Assembly (NCBI RefSeq): GCF_905147365.1 | Contig: NC_056428.1 | Location: forward strand, 6,540,001 to 6,604,000 | DNA from: Aricia agestis | Taxonomy: Eukaryota; Arthropoda; Insecta; Lepidoptera; Lycaenidae | DNA length: 64,000 nt | Direction of reading: 5' to 3' | In this document: piece by piece, positions 10,099 to 22,254 of the stretch | How positions within the stretch are numbered: position 1 is the stretch's first letter | How the letters are laid out: each line of letters opens with the position of its first letter | Notes under the pieces: model-generated | What the model was told of the DNA's origin: nothing | The model's input: only the letters and a program-made list of their open reading frames with translations | Databases searched by the model: none | Program-made: the position numbers and the translations under genes

Positions 10099-10702
10099 CG
10101 ACTTATGAGAGCAGGCACATTGCATCCAACTAAATTGTACAACTAAATAATTGGACACCGATCGTATAAGAACCGCGATTCCTTTATTACCTACAATTAA
10201 AAAGGTGTATTTGGTAGGTGGTAGGTGTATTGGGCAACTTGAAATTGTAAGTCTGCGGCCGCTCTTAAGCTCTTAGAAAGATGATTGTAATACATTACTA
10301 ACACGCACACGTAAACATATTTGTACACACAGACGTAGACGTAAATCAATTTGGGTTTCGTGTGACAGCTCGAGATTGTTGCACTACTCCACTAGGTATA
10401 TTAACTTTATGGTCCTGATAAGCTGTGTCAGCGAGTATGGTGATAATGCAATATTTATCTATAATAATACTATAAAGCTGAAGAGTTTGTTAGATTGTTT
10501 GAACGCGCTAATCTGATTGATATGCCATTTATCGAGGAAGGCTAGAGGCTATATCTCGTCATGCTAAGACCAAAAGGAGCGAAGATACAGAGGAAAATTT
10601 GAAAAAAAGCGGAAAATTATTTATGGAGCAATTTTTATGTTATTTGGCACAAATGTATTATAGTAGACTACTGCCCGTTTTCACCAACACCTAAAGGGGC
10701 AC
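10099..10702. other. Intergenic; host repeat of the hAT insertion at its right end
   Basis: No gene seen. CGTTTTCACCAACACCTAA at 10678-10694 resumes after the hAT element (ATTGTTTTCACCAACG at 14159), so hAT landed in an older repeat. Confidence 0.45.
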
Positions 10703-10719
10703 TAGGGATGGACATTTAA

Positions 10720-10822
10720 AATATACATCGATGTTTTTTTCGATGTAATGCATCGACCGGTCACATCGATGGTAATACGATGTATTGAGAAATACATCGA
10801 TGTTTCTTAAACATCGATTGTT
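10720..10822. promoter_or_regulatory. Left subterminal ACATCGAT repeats of hAT
   Basis: At least four ACATCGAT motifs and several inverted TCGATGTA forms lie within 100 bp of the end. In hAT elements, short subterminal repeats are transposase-binding sites; binding is inferred here. Confidence 0.55.
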
Positions 10823-10938
10823 TTCGCCATGACGTATTTTAGGTTAGGTTAGGCCTTAATTAAAACAAAAATATGTATTAATAAAAGCAGGAAATATATT
10901 TATTCAAATTCAAAATCACACAGCCAACACATTTTTTT

Positions 10939-12904
10939 TTACATATTCCAATATTTTTTGTCAATGCTATGTAAAAATAAAAGTTTACTTAATCTTTTCC
11001 CCTTCAATCGGTTCCTTCGTTCAGTCAAAACTAGCCCTGCCTGTGAAAAAAGTCTTTCTGAAGGTACTGACGTGCCAACTATTGTCAAATACTTGAAAGC
11101 TATTTTGTACAGCTTCGGGAATTGTATTTTATAATCCCTCCAGATTTCTAACGGATTTTCGTTCAGTCTTCCAACAGGACTTCTGAGATAAACTGAAAGT
11201 TCGTCAGACAAAACATCTTCAGATTTGTTAATTTTCCAGTTACGATGCACTAACTTATGGTGATCAGTCCATAATGAAAAGACCTCTTCATTTTTATCAG
11301 ATTTATCAGAATCTGACTCAGGTTCTTCATTGCTTTGCAAATTCTTCTTCATTATATCCTTAATTTTCGAAACAGCATTCGAACAAGCTATTGCATCATT
11401 GAAATGTATTCTTTTGAACCGTGGATCTAGAATACTTGCGATAGCAAGAGCACTCACATGTTCTATAGAACCCATTCTTTTATTTATTTCATTAATAGCA
11501 AGTTTTTGCACCTCCTTCGCTACGGGATCTTCTATAACAGCTGAAGTTATTTTAGAGAGCATGCAACGAACTAAGGGAATAATTTTACTACTTGTGCAGT
11601 ATTTATCACCCGAAATTTCTTTTGTAGCCGCTTCCAAGGGTCGCAACACCACGATGACAGACGATACAGTAGATATATCCGATGCACTGAGCATTGCAGG
11701 TGCTCTGGGGTGGCGGAAGAGAATATCATTTATGACACTGCGGAGTTCTAGAAATCTTTGTAACATATAGTATGTACTGTTCCAACGAGTATCCACGCTT
11801 TGTATTAATTTTACCCCAGCAGGAGACTCCATAGCCGCAGGCTTTACGTAACTCGTCACTAGCTACGCAACTCTGTTTAAACCAAGTCACTATTGTTTTT
11901 ACTTTAGAAACAATGTTTCTCCACTCAGTACACATCATTGTGCCTTCAGCTACCAAATTCAAAGTATGGGCAAAACATGGGATATGTTTCCTTCTACCGA
12001 ACGCTAATTCGATCGCCTTTACTATATTGGCTGCGTTGTCAGTAACAACAGCCGTTACATTCTCTTGGTCTATTTTCCAGTCTTGGCATACCTTTAAGAG
12101 AATTTCAGAAAGATAATCTGATGTATGTCTTTCATCCAATTCGTACACGCCTAAAGTGATTGAGTATAGTTCAATGTCTATTCCGAAATGCGCTGTGATG
12201 CCCAAAAAACTTTTCATATTTAAGGTATCCGACCAAATATCCGTTGTTAGGGTTATATCTTCTATAGAGGATAGCATTTTTTTAATTGTCTCTGAAATTA
12301 CTTCATATTTATCGTCCAGCCAGCGTCTTAGAGTTGTTCTACTCGGGAGTTTATATTGAGGAGCAACTGTTTTCATTAGAGTTCTGAAGCCTTCGTTTTC
12401 AACAATTGAGAAAGGCTGATGGTCTTTGCAAATCATGAATAATAAACAGTTGTTCAGTTTCCTTGTCTTCTGTCCAGATTCTGAGTAAGAAGAAATATCT
12501 TTAAAGGCGGCCTGTATTGTTTTTTGGCGTTTTAAAGGGGTAACGTTTTCTTCTAAGTCTAAATCAATAGTTTCATTTACGGTTTTCGGTAACGGCTCAC
12601 AGGATCTTTTATTGCCACTGCCACTTGTACTAGGAATCGGTTCAGATTGAAGTAAACCATCATCAATGTTATCGTTAGGCGTTACCTTGGTATTTAGAGG
12701 ATTCGATATTTCTTCTGCATTTAATGTATTTTGTTTTGGCTGAATTTCAAGATAAGCAGCCTTATGAACATTACGAACGTGCCCAATTAAGTTCGTAGTA
12801 TTTCCAGCAGACTTAATTTCCTTTTGACATAGTTTGCATTTCGTTTTCTTATCATCAATTTTGTTAAAGAACTGCCAAACTGAACTTTTTTTCTTGGGTC
12901 CCAT
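10939..12904 (-). pseudogene. hAT transposase (BED finger, ZBED type), one frameshift
   Basis: Would catalyse cut-and-paste movement of the element. Two overlapping minus-strand frames (12904-11726 and 11859-10939) together give about 655 residues, a normal hAT length. Residues 7-48 are a BED zinc finger (CKLC, then HVRNVH). LTTDIWSD and VVTDNAANIV carry likely catalytic aspartates. CFAHTLNLV and VDTRWNSTYYML follow. The C-terminus has the hAT dimerisation block with PSERLFSQAG and ERRNRLKG. The frame breaks near 11843-11850, where one extra A in a short A run explains the shift. The ATG at 12904 directly precedes the BED domain. The product is probably inactive unless the extra base is a sequencing error. 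Confidence 0.88.
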
Positions 12905-13408
12905 TATAACTGAAAGTTAAAAAAATAATACTTTATAGCACGGTTTACGGGGTATTTATAATAATACCTATTAACTGCCTAGTAAAATACAAATATGTTT
13001 ATGCCGCATCATAATCGATAATATAGTATCGATAACTTGGAATCACTACGGTAGGTAGTATTTCAGGGTAAAAATATAACCTTCCAATCAAATCGTATTA
13101 CATTGCGAAATTAATGCAAACTTCGTAACGTAATCTTCTCTTTTATATGTTAATTAGTTATATGCACGCGCAGTAAAACGTAAAATATTTTCAACATAAG
13201 TAATTACTTTCTACTTTTTGACAACAAAACAATGTGATATTACCAGTAAAATTTCGAACCCATTATCACTAAATACATTATTCTGTTTATTAATACACAT
13301 ACCTGTTGATAAATCAAAGTTTCTTTTTAGTTTCAAACAAAGCAAACACTTGTATCGTATTAAAACACAACACACGTTTCCACAGCAGAGACTCGGTCGG
13401 CCATATTG

Positions 13409-13426
13409 TTTTTTTTTTTTTTTTTT
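13409..13426. repeat. Poly-T run (18 T)
   Basis: Homopolymer inside the hAT 5' region. On the minus strand it is a poly-A stretch just upstream of CAATATGGCC. Confidence 0.8.
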
Positions 13427-14009
13427 CATATAATGGCACTTCGGCTATAACCATGGCCAGTGTCGAGTATAATATTATGGCGGGAAAACAATATTCTTTA
13501 TACAATTTTTTCTATATTATCGTCAGGTCAGTCAGGTCTAAAGTCTAGTCAAAGTCTAAGTATAAAGTCAATACAGTCAAGAAGTCAAGTCGGTCGATTC
13601 AGTAAAGTGGTAGGACGCTTTACTGAAACTTTTGATGGAGTTTTGGAGGGAACACAAAAAAGCACGTTTCTGGTTATTACATCACTTTCCCACACTTGTG
13701 CACGATAATGAATATTTAATGGTTAATGTCCTACCAATATTACACATTAAAAACCCAGATAACACAATTTTAGGAAAATAATATAAAAACACAACATCAC
13801 TCTTTCACGTTCTTCCAAAAACTCGGCCATATTGTTGTTTTGTTTTGTTGGTTTAATTTAAATACTTTTAATTTTGCTATACCGGCTCCGCGGCAATGGA
13901 AACATAGCCAATTCAGCCTATAATAACTGATAGGCGCGTTTGTTATATTGGCAGCACTGATTATAACGTTTCGTTTCACTCATAGTATACTCATTCCTAA
14001 TTTGCTTGG

Positions 14010-14132
14010 TCGATGTATCGAATGAAAAACATCGATATATATTCGATGTTGAAGTATTAACAATACATCGGTTTATACGATGCATCGTTACTATACATCG
14101 AGTGTTTTAAATAAATCGATGTATATCGTCCA
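14010..14132. promoter_or_regulatory. Right subterminal ACATCGAT repeats of hAT
   Basis: A mirror cluster: GATGTATCGA, ACATCGATAT, TTCGATGTT, ATACATCGG, ATACATCGAG and ATCGATGTATATCG. Matches the left cluster in motif and spacing to the end. Confidence 0.55.
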
Positions 14133-14146
14133 TCTCTAAGGGGCAC

Positions 14147-15889
14147 CTATCGCAAGTATTGTTTTCACCAACGTGAAAGCGCTGCGCTGTCAGCGCTGCA
14201 GAGCGCTGTTTTCCTTAAGTTAAGTTTAAAACAGCGCTTGCAGCGAAGTCTTCCGACGCTCGGGAAATATAGGACCGATGCCGAAAAATTACGAAAATTT
14301 CTATGCGCTTTAAGTATCACTTTGGGAGCACTGTATGTATTTATAAAATGGAACACAATGCAACATGTAGTGTAAATATACTTTGTACATACTAATAAAA
14401 TAAAACAAATTTTGTTATAATTTTGTTTTTTTTTTAATCGTAAAACAATAATATAATTATATTGATAATAATTTATAAAATTACATTTCTGGTGGGTTAA
14501 GCTCAAATTATTATTAAATTGACTCCTAATACACGATACATTTGTAAAATCAAAGCTGAAACTATTATTGGAATGTTGAGTTTTTACTGTTAAGGCGAGA
14601 CTGCACTATAGCGACACTACGCTGCAACGGAGCGACGCTACACGTCACGACCAAATATTCTTTGTATTAGTAATTGGAATTAATGCTATATTATTCTATT
14701 AATTTCATTAACAATATGCTAATTTAGAAGTCACAGCATTCTACGTGCTATCGCTTTGCTATTTGCTTAAAACGCGGCATCGTGAATTGTCGGTTCGCAT
14801 CGCACCGTGTCGAGAATTATTTCGCATCGATTCATGTACAGTTAGCGCCGCGGTGCGAAATAGCGCGGACGTGGTTTTTCATGATCGCAGACTATTGTGG
14901 CACACGATATTAGCAATAGTATGTTTAGCATGTACGATTAATTGAATTATTGCTAATGGGCATTTAACAATTAGTTATTATGAGTAATGCTTTTTTTTTA
15001 CCAACACTACTTTTGAAATCGTATGGGGTAAGCCACAACACTCGATGCGACGATGCTTACATATATAATAATTTCTGCATATATGATTTCATAGAAAAAG
15101 GATTAAAAAAATTATAATACAAAATAAGTCTGGTTTCACGATAGATGTGAAATATCAGGCATTGAGCTGTCTTGTCTCTTTCGTTCGCAAACGAACGCTG
15201 TCTCGTTTCCAAAACATATGTTTATTATGAAGCAGATAGTGATATTTTGACATGTAAATAATAATTAAAAAATCAAAATCAATGCCCGTATTTCTACGTG
15301 ATCGGTGAGCGGGCTACAAAAGCCGGAACATTTATCATATCAGGAGTCAATTTGTCAAACAATTATTTTGTAAAGTAACATAATATTGCTAAAACCCAAA
15401 TATAAAAACACAAAATATAATATGGTTTATAAAAATAAATATTGTCATGTTTTTACAATGTTTATATAGAATATAGATGCATAAATAAATTTAAAAATTT
15501 TGCCAAGCTCGAAAATAAGTTCCTTACTTTGAAATGTTCTTAAAATGTATATGACACTGACATAATTTGCTAAGAATAACGATAATAGTAATATACAGTA
15601 AATACAGCAAAATATACACAATTCAAATGCATTTAAACCTACCTAGTAGGTTAAACATGATTACAGTTTAATGAAAATAATAGATACAAGAACATTTAGT
15701 TAAAACTGTGCGTTTTGAGTGGGGTATTTACAATAAATAACGTGGGAATATTACGTAAATATTCGGGCAGAGGGCGCTACTAGCATATACAGTAAACAAT
15801 CCGACCAAAATCCGACATGTTGCATACGTCATATTATATTATTGACAAAATATAGTTTCTAGCAAAACTTTCTGTTTACTGTCTATGCT
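14147..15889. other. Intergenic, no gene recognised
   Basis: AT-rich. 14165-14240 has short inverted GCGCTG blocks (CAGCGCTGCAGAGCGCTG) typical of MITE debris. 14740-14940 is GC-richer and partly self-complementary. The longest open frames have no family resemblance. Confidence 0.4.
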
Positions 15890-16157
15890 GTAGCCCTTGC
15901 ATGTCCACAATAGAAATCCGAAAGTATAGAAACTGCAGAGGTAAACTGAAGGTTAGGTTAGGAAGGCTAAAAATTCAAATAAAATCTTACTATATGACAT
16001 AGACATAGAGTAGACTATAGTCTATGATCTATGTCATAAAGTGTCATTTTATTCGACTTTTTGTCGGTCGCGGTTAGCCGCAGTAAATATCGGAGCTGTA
16101 CCTTCAGTTTATCTCCAGAGTTTTTCTATATTTTCGCATTTCTATGGCCATGCTAAT
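15890..16157. mobile_element. MITE M1, copy 1
   Basis: Inverted termini built from GTAGCCCT, ATAGAAATCCGAAAGTATAG and AACTGAAGG pair with CCTTCAGTTTATCTCC and TTTTCGCATTTCTAT. Same family as 19520-19834. Confidence 0.6.
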
Positions 16158-16229
16158 GCGTGAAAACATTGCAGTAATAAATTTCCGTTCGACTAGAATT
16201 CGTAAGCTTATCACGCGATAATGGCCACT

Positions 16230-16372
16230 AACGGCCGTTCCCAATATCTGATCTATCTCTGGTTTTGCCCTACTAGAGATAGGAATAGCTCACAATTGAC
16301 ATTCTAAAGTGAGCTATTCCTATCTCTAGTAGGGCAAAACCAGAGATAGATCAAATTTTGGGAACGGCCGTT
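16230..16372. repeat. Long near-perfect palindrome
   Basis: Arms of about 62 nt, starting AACGGCCGTTCCCAA and ending TTGGGAACGGCCGTT, flank a centre near 16305. Both arms contain CTATCTCTGGTTTTGCCCTA or its inverse. Foldback or MITE-like, with no coding content. Confidence 0.75.
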
Positions 16373-17082
16373 TATTACTGACTTTACCGGCCAAATTTCA
16401 AAACTGAGTCGAATTACGCATTGTCAATCCCCTGGGGCCTAATTTTCGTACCACGAACTCCAAAGTGCGAGTCCAAAGTACGAGAATTAGGCAGTAGATG
16501 GTTAGTAAATAGTATATTTTTTTTAATCTAAAAACTACAATGGTATTTTGGCGCAAGATGCTTTAACAATGTTTGCTACGATCAAACTACTTGAAGACTT
16601 ACGATTTGATCTGGTACAGGAGTGAATGTTGTTGGAGATATAGCTTGTGCCTTTATATTATAACATTTACATAATAATTAAATTTAAATTACACTACATC
16701 AATTATAATCATTTAACTGTAACAGAGGGGCAATTCTCGTAATTATTTTTGTTCAATCCGCAGAATAATTGTGTGCTCGATCGCGAGCGAGTGAGACAGC
16801 ATGATTTTTGTCAATTCTCACCCTGAGCATGTTAACGACAATCCTCCTTTTTTGTCTGTGATGTGACGTTTCATATAAAACGTGTATAACTGTATAGTTA
16901 TTCACTATTTTTATTTTTCTAAGGCCCAATTTGTATGGGAAATTAGTTGCTAATGTTTTCCATTAAGGGCGCTTTGCACTCCTGCAAAAACACAGAAATG
17001 ACTACGAGAATTACACGTAATTTGGCTAAACATTTTCTATGGCTAATTTAGATTAATATTTTTATATTAATAAAGACTAAAA
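16373..17082. other. Pcyt2 3' flank
   Basis: Downstream of the Pcyt2 stop on the minus strand. A hairpin lies at about 16438-16492 (CCTAATTTTCGTAC and inverse). No other gene seen; the polyadenylation site is unresolved. Confidence 0.4.
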
Positions 17083-17265
17083 TTATCCTGGAAACACTTT
17101 GACGTCGCAGTTGCCGTTCTGTTTCAGATGATTCTTCTGTGCGGACTTCATGATAGATATTTCTTTTTGCTCCTTCTTATTGTTTCTCTCTTCAAATTCA
17201 AGGCGATGGCGTATTATTCGCTGCACTATGTCCTCAGTTGTCATATTGTTGCCGGAGTCAAGGAT
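17083..17265 (-). CDS. Pcyt2: Pcyt2 exon 8 (C-terminus and stop)
   Basis: 183 nt after CTTTTCAG. ILDSGNNMTTEDIVQRIIRH is the second-domain signature, followed by a charged RNNKKEQKE tail and TAA. Confidence 0.95.
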   Translation of the reverse strand: MLDSGNNMTTEDIVQRIIRHRLEFEERNNKKEQKEISIMKSAQKNHLKQNGNCDVKVFPG

Positions 17266-20200
17266 CTGAAAAGTCAATATTGTTACTGAGGCTTAGTTTG
17301 GCGCTAGAATATTATCTTATCGCCACGTATCACTCCGACGACTTTATCTTCTAGAATCTAGTCCTTTTAGGCTGGTTTTATCGTTACGCGTTTCGGCAGC
17401 GCCGTTGGAGCGCCGCGCGTTTGAAGATGTATGGGGGTAGTAGTTGCTTTTTAAAGTCGCGCGCTTGAGCAGCGCCGTCCGTCCATAGTTTGTTACAGCA
17501 TCGAACGTGCGCGCTCCAACGGCGCTGCGGGCAACATCTTCCGTCTTGCCCGCAGTTTGCAGTACATTTAGTATTAGGGCCTCTTTCACCACTTCCTGAT
17601 AAGGCTATCCACCAATTAACTTGACAGATCAAGTATGGAGAATCTGTCAAAAAAGTTGTGAATTAAAATAAAAATAAAAAATAAAAAAAGCCTTTATTTC
17701 ATATGGCGGCTCTCGACATAGGCGAACGCGTTGGCCAACGCGTCTGCAGACGCGTTGGCCCAATGTGTAGAACGGGCGTTCGCGCGTTGGCCGTAGGTAT
17801 TTAGACGTTGGCCAACGCGCGAACGCCCGTTCTACACATTGGGCCAACGCGTCTGCAGACGCGTTGGCCAACGCGTTCGCCTATGTCGAGAGCCGCCAAT
17901 AGACGATTATTACACTAAGAATAAAAAAAACTAAATATGTAGGAATTAAACTAATTATTAATCATCCAGAACCCCTCCGCGGGTGAAGGCCTCCTCCAGA
18001 GATGCCCACTTTTCTCTATCTTGGGCTATGTTTGTCCATCGTGGCCCGGCTATAGATTTAATATCGTCTGCCCATCTTTTAAGCGGTCTGCCTCTGTTAC
18101 GCTTACCGAGCGGGCCATTCCATCGTGTCACTCTTATGGTCCAACGTTCATCCGACAATCTGGCTACATGGCCGGCCCACTTCCATTTTAATTTATGAGC
18201 GTAGCACAAAGCATCCGTTGCTTTTGTTTCCTCTCTTATTTTTGTATGTCTAATTTTTTCAATTCTTCTTATCTTTAACATGCTTCTTTCCATGCCTCGT
18301 TGGCATGTAATAATTTTTCTCTTTACTTTAGCTGTGTATTTCCATGTCTGGCAACCGTAAGTTAGACACGGTAGCAGGCAGCTCGTCATGGTTTTTGTTT
18401 TTATGCTAACTGGTAAGTTACTTTTGAAAATCTCTTTGAGACTCCAGTATTTATTCCAGGTGTGTGAATTATGAATAGCCTATTAGGAACTTTATCATAA
18501 AGTGGTGAAACAGGCCCTTAATATTTCTGGCAAACACGAAAGCGGAAGATGTGGTGTTCGATATTTTGGTTTCTGTGGTGACGAGAGGAGTGTACGGGCA
18601 CAACGTCACGCTGTAGGTAAATTATTATTTATCAGTACAGTCGTTATGTAGAACGTTCAAATGACACGTTCTTGGTAGTTGCTGTACACATGCGCCTATA
18701 TCCTCCGCTTCCTCGCTCAGTAGCGGAGGGCAAAGGCGCATGCAACGGGCAGGCACAGAGACCTGGGGGGTGAGCCAAAATCTTTTCATTTACGCTTCGT
18801 TATATCGTAAAATGTATGGAATTGACATAAGCGTTCGTTAATATGACGCTGACGTTCGACTCGTCTTATGTCATTCCATACATTTTTTTTAAATGAAATA
18901 AACGAGCAAACGGGTCACCTGATGGAAAGCAACTTCCGTCGCCCATGGACACTTGCAGCATCAGAAGAGCTGCAGGTGCGTTGCCGGCCTTTTAAGAGGG
19001 GATAGGGTAATAGGGGAGGGTAGGGATGGGAAGGGAAGGGAATAGGGGAGGGTAGGGAAGGGAATAGGGTAGGGGATTGGGCCTCCGGTAAACTCACTCA
19101 CTCGGCGAAACACAGCGCAAGCGCTGTTTCACGCCGGTTTTCTGTGAGCCCGTGGTATTTATCCGGGCGAGCCGGCCCATTCGTGCCGAAGCATGGCTCT
19201 CCCACGTCTTGATCGGAGATTCTATAATGAAGCGAAAACGAAAAAGTTTCGGCTAAATGGCCTGAACATCGAACACTGCACAACTTTTGACTTTTTAATT
19301 ATGTGAACTGACCTTGAAGCAGCCCCGCTGCTTGGGCACGATGTAGGGGTCGCGGTGGTCGGCGCCGGCAGCGATGTGGGTGCGGCCGTGGCAGACCACG
19401 CCCACCCTGAAGTGTTCCATCAGCTCCGCGGTCACCTCGTACGGCGCGCCGATCACTACCTCGTGCACGTACTGGAATATTATGTAACCAGTTGTTATAG
19501 AACCAACCGCAATGTCACCAGTAGCCCTAGCACGGCCACCAGTAGAAATGCAAAACTATAGACAAACTGTGGACATAAACTTAAGGTGCCGTTCCGATCT
19601 TTACCGCGGCCAATCGCGACCGACAAAAATTCAATTAAAATGCCACTTTATGACAGACTATAGTATATGTCATAAAGTAGAATATTATTTGAATTTTTAG
19701 GACTATATTCTGTCATAAAGTGGCATTTTAATTGAATTTTTGTGAACGAAAAAAGATCGGAACGCTACCTTAAGTTTATCTCCACAGTTTGTCCATACTT
19801 TCGCATTTCTACTGGTGGCCGTGCTAGGGCTACAGAGATAGTTTGTAAGCAGTTGGCGGTCGTATGCTATTTAGTGAGTTATGTCAGTGTTGATCGAGAT
19901 CTGTTTGTATGTTCCTGATTTCTCCCAATGAAATTAACCGAGAGCACTGTCTCGCGAAGAATCGCGAATAGACAGATTATGAACCTACCCAATGCGGTGG
20001 GTTATGTTAAGTCACAGGGCCTAATCACACCTACCGAGCTGCCGAGTAGAGACTCGGCTGAAAAGTTCATATGCAGTTGGCGGGCAGTTTCATTGGCCAT
20101 GTTAAATAATTTTGTCTTTTAGTCCGTAATTAGGTGGCGTACGGTGGCGACGTATGAGAAGCGCCCGTTCTAAAAGTCTGTACAAAGTACAAAAACAAAC

Positions 20201-22217
20201 TTTTAGAATGGGCGCTTTTCATACGTCGTCGGTGGTCATGTGGGTACGCAAAAGCAGACACTTTGCGATCGAAACGAGTAACGACATTCGAAGAATAAGT
20301 ATTGGGCCCCCATATCGAGCACAAACTGTCGATTTAATTATCCTGACCAAGAAACAAACAAAAGCTACAAATGTGAAAGTAAATTTTGCTTTAGTTATTT
20401 TAACAATTGCAACGCAAAAATATTGGCACTTACACAATAAATGGTGCCAATATTTTATTTATTGAAGAATTAGACAGTTTATCTCGCGATCTGCGTGTTA
20501 CTGTGACGCCGTTAGGTTATCACAGGGTCAGTTTAGAGTTGTTTGGTTACCACAACGTTACGTTACTCTTACAATAAAACCTCCAACGTTTTGAGTTCAA
20601 AACTATTTACCTACTTCATACTCAGGTCTAATCCAGTATGCAAATTACGATATTATCGCCCTGAGACTAGAAACATCTGTCGCTTCATTATTAATCGCGG
20701 TTTATGTAGAAGACGATGAAATAGGACAAATTTTTTGACAGGGGATCAATAACCGTTGCCGCTTCGATTCGTCGTGTACACTTTATTAATTATTGTTATA
20801 CTTAATGTTATAATTGTAGCATACAAATTCTGGTTAACTTTATTATAGCCGATAGCGTATACATATAACATAATACACTAAACATTCTAATCATCACTCA
20901 CCTTACACGCGAGCACGGACAGCACTCGCTCGTGGAGGTTCATTATGGGGTAGTTGGAGCCCTTGTACCGGTTGACCTCGAGGTCGGTGTGTAACCCTAC
21001 TATGAGGAAGTCGCCCTGCGCGTGCGCAGCCTCCAGGAAATCAAGATGACCGACGTGGAAGAGGTCGAAAGCGCCCGCTACGTATACCACCTGAAAAAAT
21101 ATTGCAAGTTTAAGTATCACTAATCTAACCAAATATTATAAACGCGAAAGTGTGTCTGTCTATTTGTTACCTCTTTACGCCCAAACCGCTAAATAGATTT
21201 TGTGGAAATTTGGTAAAATTCCGATATATATGTACGGGTCCCGGGCAATTTCGGGTGATAAACGATTTTGGCGCAACGGAGTTCCGGACGTTATCTATTT
21301 TATGTACTTATATCTTTTCCAACGTAATGCCTAAACTGCCTGCATTATCTAATTTTAATGTTTGACTTTAAAGTTTTTTTTTGTATATTATCTACTTCTT
21401 GTCAGCTTTACCATGTTTAGTAAGGAAGAGTTGTTAAGTAGGTAATATGTATATCCTATGTACAGTTATTTCTTTTGCATTATGTACCTATCTTGCATAC
21501 TGCATACTCGCATGTTACATGGTAAACAACTAAATGCGCATAATAATATAAGATGTGCGTACTAACTAATAATAAAGGAACTTATTTTAGAAACAAGGGA
21601 CCTTCGAGAAAAACACGTGTTGATTGACAAAACAAACAAAAGGCCATTAGTTAAAGCTATAAATACTTGTAAGTTATTTTAATGTTAAGAATGCTAAGGC
21701 AATTAACAATTTAAATTATAATTATTTTCTCAAAATATTGAGATTATTTTGACATTCAACACGAGGCGACTACCGCATCCGTAACACTAGAGGAGTCGCA
21801 ATTGCCGTTGCCGAATTAAAATTACTCATGATGGACCAATACTTTAGACTCTAAAGTTTAGAGTTTAGTCTTTAGTTTTAATTGGTCCTTCTCCATATTG
21901 GTGGACCACATGATCCCTCATGACGAAATGATTAATACCATGACAGCGCAGCTGCACAATCGACGTCGAACATGGGCAACCTTAGACGAATATAATATCT
22001 ATGGGCACTTCACACCACGTCAGTCTGGCCCCGTGCTGAAGGACTTGATGTTAGGAAGAGTCATATTTTTCAGTTTATCGACTATTGATAAAACACGAAT
22101 AAAAATACATTTTCTGAAAATGATTCCTAGCTAGATCGATTTATCGCGCCCGAAACCCCCTATAAACTAAATTTCATGAAAATCGTTGGAGCCGATTCCG
22201 AGATTCCAATTATATAA

Positions 22218-22254
<37 letters not shown>

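Larger units (their letters stand above)
10703..14138 (-). mobile_element. hAT transposon, 3.4 kb, with 8-bp target duplication
   Basis: The termini TAGGGATGGAC and TAGAGATGGAC are inverted repeats. The exact 8-bp duplication AGGGGCAC lies at 10695-10702 and 14139-14146. The element encodes a BED-finger hAT transposase on the minus strand and has subterminal ACATCGAT-type repeats at both ends. A perfect target duplication and a single visible lesion in the gene suggest recent insertion. Confidence 0.92.

Noticed and set aside
14165..14945. Frames of 113 and 66 residues
   Set aside because: Low-complexity or palindromic AT-rich and GC-rich patches without splice context or family resemblance.
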